This document shows, one piece after another, positions 35,301-45,305 of a stretch of DNA of 64,000 bases. The translations under genes were made by a program, and so were the position numbers. Under the pieces are notes generated by a model. It searched no databases. It was given only the letters and a program-made list of their open reading frames with translations, and was not told where the DNA came from. The first letter of the stretch is position 1. The number at the start of each line of letters is the position of its first letter. The DNA is from Nemopilema nomurai (Eukaryota > Cnidaria > Scyphozoa > Rhizostomeae > Rhizostomatidae), in the NCBI GenBank assembly GCA_003864495.1, contig PEDN01001353.1, positions 62,001-126,000 on the forward strand. The letters run 5' to 3'.

Positions 35301-38300
35301 GAGTGCTGCACAACAGATGCTAAACAACAGAGAGTGGCCGTTAATGGAAGCAGAAAAGGAAACCACCGCCAACGGGTCAAATCGCACCAAAGAGATGAAG
35401 GAATACTGCGATGGCTTTTGAAGCGCAATAGTGCAGGAAACAAACGCAACGAAATCGTGTCAGGAGCCACCCTAAATGAAATAATCCTGTTGCCATGGTC
35501 ACTGTGGGTAACAATTACATGCATTACTAAACTATGTTATGCAAGGGCCATATTACGAACATTTTCATTATTTTCGGGACTCTGTAGTAATGATTTCTAG
35601 TGTTATTTTGATGGCTTTTTAATGGTTTCTAAGGAGTGAAAGGGAATAATCTTTAAAGAAGCATGTACACTTGTCACTAGGTCAGGACACAGATATGGCT
35701 CTTTAAATCACGTAACCTTTGAAATGCGATGATGGTCGTCTTACTGGAACTATCACTTGAAGGTCTATATTCTAAAGAAAAACATTCGAAGATATGGTGT
35801 CCCATTAATGGAAAAACTAGTTGCATAACTAGTTCCAGTGGGCGACGAGAGGATTTGCTTCGCAAGCCTCGAGTTGGTAATTAGTGCAAAGGTCACTCAC
35901 CTCATTACCCTGTTGGTAGTGACGACAAAGTCCTCCTTGCTATTCTTGTAAATCACTCTTGCGTAACCACAAATCCATGTCCACTCGTTTGACTTGCTCA
36001 GCAGTCTGAAGGTTGCTGTTGTGGTGCGTCCGAGGCGAATAACTGACGACAAAATTATGGTAAGACGACATTAATGGTCGAGACAAGGTTACAATATTAA
36101 AAAATGCTAATTTGGCGTCTCTCGATGCGACATCGCAGCTAACAAAGAGCACCGCAGTTGGCACGGGAGCTTCATACGTGTTGAATGCACAACTAGAAGA
36201 TGTCCCAAAGAATGTTTTGAAGTGGCACGGTGTTCTGCTCACTGCTAACTTCATTGATGCTACGCAGAAATAGTAGCTGCATACATTGCAACTACTGATT
36301 GAAAAATTAATGACTTAGATATAACAGAACAAGTAACCTGCAAAGAGTTACACAATCTTTCGGTTCATTCAAAATAAATGACAGGTGGCAAGGACGCCAC
36401 TAACACCCCTTCGCAATTAACACCCCCTCTTTCTCTGACCCATCAGAAACCCCCGTTAAATTTGGTAGTCAGCTCAAAACCAAACTGTGCCGCATCAGTA
36501 CTACAATTGTCTGTAAGCGAACCCCAACAAAACCAGGGGGACCCAATGCCCCAAAATCAATAAAAACCAAGCGCCTAGCGGTTGCAGGAGGCTCAAGGGA
36601 CACCCCCTCTCCACCATGCCTCCATCCCCACCCATCCATTTTCCATTCGCCCCCTTGAAATTACTGTGGCCTTGCAAACGTGTAGCCAGCAGGTCGCTCT
36701 GGTCAGTATGGTCGAGCGAACCCCCTGAAGTGCTCTCAGAGTTCCATGCCTGATCCGATTTAATTCAGCCAGACCAGTCAAGTTTGCCTGTAGCAGATTT
36801 CTGTCTGGGTATTTCGCAGCCGTTCCATCATAAGCAGGTCAAGCTCGGTGCTAGAAAACCGCGCTGGCTGGAATTCCGGTTGACTTTTAAAGTCTGCTCA
36901 TGTCAGCGACATTGGACGTCGATAGAATAAAGAGCATTACCCCCCTCCCCCTCTCCCTCCAAAAAATTGAAAATGGCCATTTTCCTAAAAGTTTGCGCTC
37001 CTCTTTTAGATCGACAAGAATTCTCTCTCCTCCTTTATAAATTTTCCAAACTTTTAGCAACCAGATATTTTTATCGGAAACTACTTGTTTTAACGACAAA
37101 TCATTTAGCTTAAACTGCTGCTATTGAACGAAAGCCACATACCAAAAGGGCTGACATTCTGTTTTGAAAACGCTTTTCGGATTGGCCAAACAAAAACTGA
37201 AAACTCAGAGTAAAAAGCCAAGGTGCTTGAGCTTTAAGAGGTGTTCGGGCTCATAGAGATAATGTGTCAGTTCTAAACTAGAAACATTTCTATACTCTTT
37301 CCAACCAAATGCCACCTGAAATCATCCTGACTTACAATAGAAGATAATATTATTGGTGAGTGTGGGTGTGCACTTTCTGCAACATATGCCCTAGAAATAA
37401 GATGCATTGGCGTTGATTTCTCTGACTTGGAAAAGCAAAAGAACGTTTCATCTCGATCCACGAAATCCAGTGACTATTTGAAAAACAAGCTACTCACTTT
37501 CGGCGTGTTTGCAGCGCAGATGCTGAAGATCAGCTCGGTGGACCATGATGAAGCTGGACTTTCCGAACAAGTCCTTCTTAGAATAGCCAAAGAAATCCTT
37601 CCCCCTGAGAAAACGGAAATTCTTGTTACAAACAAGTAATCTGATAGCAAAGATTTAATGTAGAAATCTCCAAGGTTGAAAACCATAAAAGAGTTATATT
37701 TCTGGTTTAAAATCTAAGCAGATCTGCCTCAAACGTTTCTATAAAACAGATCTTAAACTTTTGCATACAATGGGTAAAAGAGCTTACAGCGTCCAGGACC
37801 CAATTATTATGAGAGTCGAGGAAACTGGGAATCATTACAACTTATAAAAGATGTGCTAGGATTAATTAAAAAATCTAAAAATTCAATGTGCCGTCTTCAC
37901 TTTGATTGCAAATCCATGACTAAGCGAGGATGAGCTTCTTAAAATAAAAAACGAAAAATCGTAGTTGCTAAGCAGCTCAATCGTAGTTGCCAAGCAGCTC
38001 AGGCTATTTAGACACCTTTTCAAAACGCTCCAGCAAAGGGGAATCATTTTCGAAAACAGGGATTCGAGGGAGACAAGAAAGCACTATTGATCACCTAGCA
38101 TCCATGTCCAGAAAGGTTAAGTCAATTTTGTTTTTGCTGCAAAACAGCATGCTCTTCATCCTCACTTCGAGCATTGAGTAAGTAGGCCGCGAGGGCTGGC
38201 AGACCGCGAAAAGTCCATACTGGTCAGGTCCGTCATCCAGCATGTAGTTCAGTCTTCTCATGTACCCACTCACTTTGAACGGCTGGAGGGCAGGAAACCG

Positions 38301-41300
38301 TATCATCATAAAAAAGGTATCACGAAGGCATACCCCGAAGCAACAGGTCTTCAGGGCGAACTGACCGCTCTGCTACCTGAAAACCACCTCCATTGACATT
38401 GCAGTGTAACGCATCAATTCAAGAATACAAAATCAAAGATAAACCTGATAGATACGAGAAACGGCTTTGCAACTTTAGCAGACCCCTAAAATATACACAC
38501 CCTTCGTTGCAAATAAGACTTTGAAAGCACCGGTTCAAGGTATACAGAAGCACATCAGCAGAAGAAGGTTGCTATAATATTATGACACTGGTCAGATTGT
38601 ACCCAGACCCACCCCACACATGGTGAGTCTGGTACCCAGGGTAGTCAGATTGTAGCTACGTTGAAGTTGGCCCTTTCCGCTTACCTTGTACATATCTGAA
38701 GAGCTTGAATTCAGCACGCTTTTCATTCGAATAACGAACTCTCTGTTTTGCAGTTCTAGAAAAAAGGGTGCGATCATCAAGGACACATAGTAGCCTACTG
38801 TGGAAAAAAGCAAATCTCTACACACCTAGCTGAAAATGCTTGAACCATACTCTTAACAGTTTGAAGGCAACGACTGACAATAGATCTGCAGACCAACCAA
38901 ACCATTAGAGAATTACTTCATAGAGTACCGAATAATGTCACAAAGCCAACCCTACAGAAATATTTTTCATTTTCTCTGTAAATATTCTAGTTCCCCTATT
39001 ATCAAATACAAAGAATCTAACAAGATATAAATTAACAAGGAATTTTTTGATTTTCCAGAAATGTAAAAACGCGAGTTGCTAACAAATTGATGTTTTTCAC
39101 CTATTTGTGTTCTTTAATTTCAATACCACAAATTTTCGATCCCCTTTTCATATTAATTTTCTAAAACTTTTCCATGCACGGATTGCTACAATCGCCCCTC
39201 AACCCCTCTCCCCAAACTTTTGGTTATTCGGTACTGAAGCTCCATAAAAATAAGTCTAAAAAATACATGCCTTTTTACATAGTGGAAAATTGTTTTTGCT
39301 ATCTGATTTTGTCGAGCCCCACAGCTCGTAGTAAACATGCCCTGCTCAAGATAAATTGCTAGCCAAACCGCTGAAAGATGCTAGGTGTCACGTGGTTCCT
39401 TACCGATATCTGATTCATCCACTGTCTCATTTTCGTCCTCGTCAATTTCGACGATCTAGAGTAAGAGAAAAGTTAACAAGCTTGCAGTTTATCATAAAAC
39501 ATAATAGGTAGCAAACAAAAACATTAAATGGCACACGGCCTCATTCTACACACGGGCTAAGCTGCAAACGCAAACAAAAGTTCGAAAACAGGAATATATC
39601 CTGCTGTAAATAGAGCTAAATCCAACGTTATATGGTGGTTCATATGCAATTTATGGGAAATGTTAAGGAAAAAATACATAAGCATATAAAAATGTGCAAG
39701 TCTGACAATTTTTACTTCTTTTTTTATTTGATGCATTTTTTATTTGATAACTGTTAACTTGTCTATTTAGCAATTGTTATTTTGTAGTTTGGAATTCTTA
39801 GATTAAACCAGATAAGTGGTTCACCTTTGGCTTTGGGCTCTGTTCCAAGCCAGCCCTAAGCTCGTCATGGTCGTCATCGTGAATGTAGGAATACAAACTC
39901 TGGTGGAGATACTGGGACTGCGATGCAATGGGCAAGACTGGTTAACACGCAGTTCAATGAAACATCATAATTCACACATCAATGAAACACCCAGCATAAT
40001 TCGTTAAAAGCTTAAGTCTATTTGGTTGTCTCGTTCCAAGGCGACTTTTCAGCATAACATTTCGATGCAAAGATCACTTTCTTGGTTTAGTTAGCAAAAA
40101 CCAAATAAACAAGATTACTGAGACACTATAGACAAAATAAACTCTGCATTTTTTAAAAACACATTGAAAGTGGTGTAGCGATGCCGCTGAGTCAATGCAA
40201 AGACGTCGAGGCTATGGTGGAGTCAATTGTCGGAGGAGGGAACAAAACAGATGTGTTGTAGAGAATTTACCTGAGAGTAGCCAAGGTGCGACTTGACACT
40301 TTCTGATATGTAAAAAATGACGCCTGTGTATGTGAGAATGATGAGAAAGCCGTCGACAGCCTGTGAAAAGATCAGTGGGAAATTATTGGCTGGAAAGGGG
40401 AGGAAATGTCTTCAAGTTAGTTTATCGACGCAAAACTCACGTCGATAGAAGAGGTTCTAGAACGGCTTGGCCGAAAACGGGCTACGACATAAAAATTAAT
40501 ATGCCTGAAAATGATATTCAATCCAATGTGAGCTTTTTTGTGGACTGGACTTTTCCTCTCTCCTTCTCTCAACAACCACACACCCACCTGCACCCACCCC
40601 CTGTGCAGTCATTGGCTTATAATGAGTACCCTTAGCCTGAAGGGGCCTAGAAAAATGGTTGACTTGAAGCATCCCCAAAATCCAGAAGGAGACTGTCTTC
40701 AGCAAAAGGCTGTCACTTAACCGGTGCTGTGTTAATATGCCTGAAAATGATATTCAATCCAATGTGAGCTTTTTTGTGGACTGGACTTTTTCTCTCTCCT
40801 TCTCTCAACAACCACACACCCACCTGCACCCACCCCCTGTGCAGTTATTGGCTTATAATGAGTACCCTTAGCCTAAAGGGGCCTAGAAAAATGGTTGAAG
40901 CATCCCCAAAATCCAGAAGGAGACTGTCTTCAGCAAAAGGCTGCCACTTAACCGGTGCTGTGTTAAGTGTAGAACAAAAGTGCAGAAAACACGCTGCTAT
41001 AACATAAGCAGAACCAGCCCCAACTACCAAAACCAGTGTTTTGCGGTAATCTTGCATCGTGGAAATCACATAATTCGCTCCAGATTGCCTACAGCATGTG
41101 CACATATATCCGAGCTAATAACTTCACTCTCCATTTGACCCTCGAAGGGGTCTGGGCAAGAACAGCTGCGCCTTGCTTTGTCGGAATCCTGTGATGATCA
41201 AGCCTCCTTCATTGAGGCAAATCCCGTGGTGAAATTATTTATGATAATCCATGGGCAATTGGAGTCTGGATAAAAGAAGCTATTGCGTTGGGGGCTGGTG

Positions 41301-44300
41301 ATTATAAAGCATTAACTTGTCCCTTGTCTTTTAAGTAATACTCGACTTAGTAAAAGATATGGTTTTCGCAATAATAACAACAACAACAATGAAATCTCAA
41401 ATAACAAACCTCGTTGAACAATTGAGAGAAAATTCCCTTAGGATTTGGCAAAGCCAACGGCGGCCGTATCTCTTCGGTTGGCTGACTCTTTAACGCAACA
41501 GCATCTGCACAGAAACAAAGCATGAGAAAGGCACGCATCGCAAATCAACTTTCAGCTCGCAAGCAGCAAGGTGTAATGGGTAGGCCGACGCCAAGGCTTG
41601 GCCGAGAAGGCAGCAGGCGCTTTTTGAAATTCGATGTTAACACAGTAACCAAGGACGTACTTATAAGACGACAGCCATTGACCAAACATTGCATTCCAGT
41701 AACCAACAAATCATGGCCTTAAATTCAGGCAGATAGACTGATATAAAATTCAACGAAAATACCCTCATTGGTCAAGTAATATTGCTAATTATAGAGCTAC
41801 TAACATCATGGGCATCCTAGATGGATACAGAGTTTAGGATGGATATGTCGAGGGCAATTACTCAAAATCTAGTTATCGTTAGCTGCAGGTTCACCTGCAA
41901 GAAATAGCATGCAACCAGAACAAGCCATATTCAAATAACTGTTTAATGACGGATTATCTTGGGAGAATTTCTCATAAACGAACGCAATGTACTAATTTTT
42001 TTTAAAAATCAATAGAAGTACTTCTTTGTGTCTTTCCAAATTACTGTTTAAATCGCTCTTAATCATTATTTAAGGCACAAGAAACAGGGGAGCCAAGATC
42101 AGTTCAATACCAAACAGGAATGCTTGATTACGGTCGCCTCTAAATTAGCAACAAACCCATTTGCATCGATTTGTACCAATAGAGGCGATACCAGCAAACT
42201 AACTACCTTGCTATTAAATGCTTACATTGTATTAAGTGGTGACTGCAGGGTGGAACTCAACAGCAAGCGGGTATGCTATGTATTATTAATAAATTTCATT
42301 TGTGCACCCTCAATGCTATTATCTAGTTGAAAAAAGCCGATATATCTGTTGGCACCAATGCCAGCAAAAATAAAGGAGGCATTCTGCTCGGTGTTAAATG
42401 CGCTATTTTTATTGCGAAAAAAGCCTTTGGAAATTAGCTTTCAACTTGATCTTAATGAATTGAAGCGTGGCATGCCCTAGTCACACCTGCTGTTGCCAAA
42501 ACAGCATACTCCACATCGACCTAATTCTACCTTTGACCTAAATACACTTCTGCTATGGCAATACCTAGGAAGCGGTAAACATTTCTATTAAGTGCACGGA
42601 CTCACATGATTATTCAGCCCGTTTATTAGTTGAGATCTTAATCCAGATTAGTCCGTTTTCCGCTTGAAAAACGCCTGAAATACTTTGAAGAAGCCTAATT
42701 CTTCCCTGTTATGCATGAATGCCACGTTTTACGTTGTTTAATTAATTAAGAACAGGCCTTTCAATTGGTTTACGACACTAATTGGCAATGCAAGCCTTAA
42801 CAGTTATACTTTGCATACCACCTGATAATGAAAGCACCTGTCCGGCAATCGAAGAGGGCATGTGTGTTTTACTGACAGACAGCGCTTCTTGTCTGTCACT
42901 TTGATTGGTCGCAGGCTTATCGAGAATTTGAACGCGCAATTAAAGATTGATCGTACTTCACAAAAATTGTTTACAAAGACTCAATAGATAGAGAACACTG
43001 TCTTAAAGCTAATCATGTTAATTGGAATCCACTGAGGACACACTTAAATATTTTGGTAGGAATCAGAATGGCTGAAGAGAACGCTGTCACATCAAAAGGT
43101 TAATTGGGTAGAAATCCGAGAGGGGTTGAAAAGAGAACTCCCATCACATCAAAATTGACTAGGTAGAAATCCGAGAGGGGTTGAGAAGAGAACTCCCATC
43201 GCATCAAAATTGACTAGGTAGAAATCCGAGAGGGGTTGAAAAGAGAACTCCCATCACATCAAAAAGTTAATTGGGTAGTAATCCGAGAGGGGTTGAAAAG
43301 AGAACTCCCATCACATCAAAAAGTTAATTGGGTAGAAACCTATAGGGTTGTGAAAGCGAACTTCTATCACATCAAAGCTGATTGACTCTCTTAGGGTGTG
43401 AGTCACAGATATGGGCAATGACGTCATGTAGGAAGAGAAGACCATCCATGGAAATTGCCATGACTGCGCAGGATTCAATTGCGAATCCTTATGCAGCGTG
43501 GAGAAAATTACCAGCTCGTGGCATTGTGCGCAAGTGAGAGCCACCTGCTGCTTTGCAACGTCATCCACTTCTGACAAAATGAAACAACGCACACACAAAC
43601 TAAAATAGAAGAAGTGCTGGAGGGGGGATTGGTGTTGAGATGGATTTTGAAGTGAAGGTTGGATAGACGGGGAAGAGTACGAATGGGCCAGGCATGCAAC
43701 CAATCGCGCTTTGTTGCCATCGAGTTCACTTGCTTCATTGGAGAGGTCTGCAGGGATAAGGGCTGGAGTTGGCATTATGAAACTAGCTTCAAGCGAACGA
43801 TCTTTAGTCTAAAGGGCAGGGGATGCCTCAAAGCGTTGCCTAAGTTGCATAAGGATTTTGCTTGTAGCCACTGGCAATGTGTACATAATTGCGATGGATG
43901 AAAATTGAAAATGTTGGTGGAAGAAGCTCGACGCACGGTGTAGAGTCGTGTTATTTTAATTCTATGTTTGTTGCAGCTCGGTGTGCTGGCATGACGCCGA
44001 TCTTGAGTGGTTATCTTGCAGAGGGCTGAGAAAGCACATCAGCTGATCTCTGCATGCCCATCCCTTTATAAAATGCTATGTGTTCGCACCTTGTGGTTGA
44101 TTATTTGTCAATTCCAAGTGATGGAAACCTGGGCAAACAGCCCCTGCCTACTTTTCTACGTCATTACGAAATTAAGATAGCCCCCAAAAAGCGACTTCCT
44201 TTCCAAAAATTGATGAAAGTTTATAGAAAGCTTCTCAATCTCTCCTGGACTGAAATTGTCAGTGGGTACTGCATTCTTTGGCATTTTCAAGACCCAAAGT

Positions 44301-44634
44301 TCTACAGCAGGCATCAACATTTTCCAACTGGATAAAAACTTCCCCTATAAAAACCAAACAGTAGAATATCTAAACACACGAAAAACACCACCCAGTGTGC
44401 ATATGGCATTCACATTTCGCCGGCTCATTACTAGTTTCTAATTCAAACAAAAGACTGATCTTACCTTTGAGGAAATTCTTGTTGCGTAGGTAACTGACGC
44501 TGAGTCGAAGCACAGAAAGCTTATCGAGGCGCGCAATGACCTCTTCGGGGAAGGGCAGCAGCTTGGAGAGATTCTCGAGCTCCTGGTTGAGTCTGTCTCT
44601 GTGTCGCTTGGAAGGATTGATCGAGGTTCGATAG
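26323..44634 (-). CDS. AHR: Aryl hydrocarbon receptor, bHLH-PAS transcription factor (first exon not found)
   Basis: Twelve exons join in phase: 44465-44634, 41410-41504, 40271-40360, 39825-39917, 39404-39455, 38685-38797, 38095-38282, 37498-37604, 35901-36042, 30778-30980, 28925-29257, 26323-27206. They encode about 822 residues ending in HHGLK; human AhR is 848. The order is bHLH, PAS-A, PAS-B (ligand pocket) and a long Gln/Ser-rich transactivation region, as in AhR. The protein should act in the nucleus as a partner of ARNT on GCGTG sites; in vertebrates it is held in the cytosol by HSP90 until ligand binds. Diagnostic stretches are [46 protein letters not shown] and the SDEEG that follows PAS-B in human AhR. 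The start codon and the basic residues before the helix-loop-helix lie in an exon upstream (beyond 44634) that I could not identify. No stop or frameshift interrupts the twelve exons. Confidence 0.93.
29511..29879. mobile_element. hAT-type MITE, 369 bp, in AhR intron 11
   Basis: The left end CAGGGGTCGGCAAC (29511-29524) is mirrored by GTTGCCGACCCCTG at the right end (29866-29879). These termini are typical of animal hAT non-autonomous elements. The flanks CCCTAGAC (29503-29510) and CCCTAGAT (29880-29887) form an 8-bp target duplication with one mismatch, the hAT signature. The interior has GGGGGCGAAACT and GGGCC blocks near the ends and no transposase. Confidence 0.92.
30240..30700 (+). repeat. 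Pyrimidine-rich degenerate repeat
   Basis: The plus strand is strongly C/T-rich here. It consists of a drifting unit related to CTCTAAATCCTTTCAT or CCATCTTTAAA with 15-20 bp spacing. It lies in AhR intron 11, ending less than 100 bp past the donor side of exon 11, so the pre-mRNA carries a purine-rich tract just downstream of that splice site. Confidence 0.8.
30981..35900. other. AhR intron 10 (about 4.9 kb)
   Basis: This is the longest intron inside the conserved part of AhR. It contains a TA microsatellite (31538-31580). A plus-strand frame of 165 codons (31781-32278) begins at TTG and matches no protein I recognise. I see no other feature. Confidence 0.6.
31538..31580. repeat. (TA)n microsatellite
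   Basis: An imperfect run of TA with AAAATA interruptions, in AhR intron 10. Confidence 0.9.
35901..38797 (-). other. AHR: AhR exons 7-10: end of PAS-A and PAS-B ligand-binding domain
   Basis: Exon 7 (38685-38797) holds the PAS-A end [17 protein letters not shown], like human RLRCLLDNSS. Exon 8 (38095-38282) enters PAS-B with [19 protein letters not shown]. Exon 9 (37498-37604) has [18 protein letters not shown] and VHRADLQHL. Exon 10 (35901-36042) has [20 protein letters not shown] and [11 protein letters not shown]. Compared with dioxin-binding vertebrate receptors, the TKHKLDF motif reads SKNKIDL and the II(A/V)TQ motif reads VVTTN; see the finding on ligand specificity. Confidence 0.9.
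37959..38004 (+). repeat. 23-bp direct tandem duplication
   Basis: TCGTAGTTGCTAAGCAGCTCAA is followed at once by TCGTAGTTGCCAAGCAGCTCA. It sits in AhR intron 8, about 90 bp from the donor side of exon 8. Confidence 0.8.
39404..41504 (-). other. AHR: AhR exons 3-6: PAS-A domain
   Basis: The exons are 41410-41504, 40271-40360, 39825-39917 and 39404-39455. Exon 3 gives [10 protein letters not shown], like the vertebrate VALKSSPTER. Exon 4 has the PAS-A core [19 protein letters not shown] ending LGYSQ. Exon 5 continues [19 protein letters not shown], like vertebrate VIHQSVYELIHTED. Exon 6 (52 nt) adds a very acidic linker, [17 protein letters not shown], with no obvious vertebrate match. Introns are short, between about 0.35 and 1.05 kb. 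Confidence 0.9.
40496..40965 (+). repeat. 236-bp tandem duplication in AhR intron 3
   Basis: Two copies start at TTAATATGCCTGAAAATG (40496 and 40732) and end at CCGGTGCTGTGTTAA. They differ by a handful of substitutions and a 5-bp deletion in the second copy (after ATGGTTGA). The similarity is very high, so the duplication is recent. It lies about 135 bp upstream (in the sense of AhR transcription) of the PAS-A exon at 40271-40360. Confidence 0.95.
43070..43350. repeat. 55-58-bp minisatellite, about 5 copies
   Basis: The unit contains GTAGAAATCCGAGAGGGGTT, then AGAACTCCCATCACATCAAA, then a TTGACTAG or TTAATTGG variant. Period is 55 bp between the first copies and 56-58 bp later. It is within AhR intron 2. 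Confidence 0.95.
44465..44634 (-). other. AHR: AhR exon 2: bHLH DNA-binding/dimerisation domain
   Basis: The exon is 170 nt: one base finishing a codon, 56 codons, and one base left over. It carries the AhR-class bHLH: basic [11 protein letters not shown], helix 1 ending [11 protein letters not shown], and helix 2 [15 protein letters not shown]. The acceptor is CACCAG at 44640-44635 and the donor is GTAAGA. The human gene has the corresponding intron close to the same place, just before the NPSKRHRDR block. Confidence 0.93.
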
Positions 44635-45235
44635 CTGGTGGACGAGAGCGATTGCAAATTAATTACTAGGGATCACTTCCGAGTAAATAGACTGACAGAA
44701 GTAGAAAAATTGCATTTTTGGAAATCATTAACTCCATAGTGGAGCTTACTAAAGATATCACTTATAGTGAAAAACAAGCGAATTTGGTTACGACTGGTTT
44801 TTAGGGCAAGCCAAGATCTTACATGTCTTTATTTAGATCTAAGGCTTTTAAAAAAGCATAAAGCATTAATAGGTATGTTAATTGCCAGGAAAGGATTCTG
44901 AGAAACGTGCAAATAAGGCCTTTAAAATCAATCTTTTGGCATTCGAAAACTGCAGTATAATACCATGAACATTTGGATCTAATTCTTAGATCTAAAGACA
45001 TAAGCAAGCAGAAAGAATTCGCAAAATTCTTGCAACAAGCAGCAGACCTCAGAACAAACGCCATGAGTATGATACACAAAAATGCCTGCCCGTGAAAACA
45101 CGTCAAAGACCAAGCATGTTGCCATAACGCACTACGTCATTTTATCACGTCATTTAATTATATCCATCGATTATTGCTGTTCTTGTTTCGTTTGGTTTTT
45201 TCTAACGGCATTTACAATGTAACTTTGTATTGTGC

Positions 45236-45305
45236 TATCATAATTATATTATATTATACTATGTTAAATTACATAATACTACATTATATTTTATATTACA
45301 TAAGC
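45236..45305. repeat. ATTATA-type AT-rich tract
   Basis: A degenerate array of TAATTATATT/ACATAATACT units, nearly pure A/T with scattered C. Confidence 0.75.

Noticed and set aside
43390..43560. Minus-strand stretch with a peptide ([16 protein letters not shown]) that looks a little like a PAS-A core
   Set aside because: The true PAS-A exons at 41410-41504 and 40271-40360 join the bHLH exon in phase with much better matches; this stretch has no fitting splice sites.
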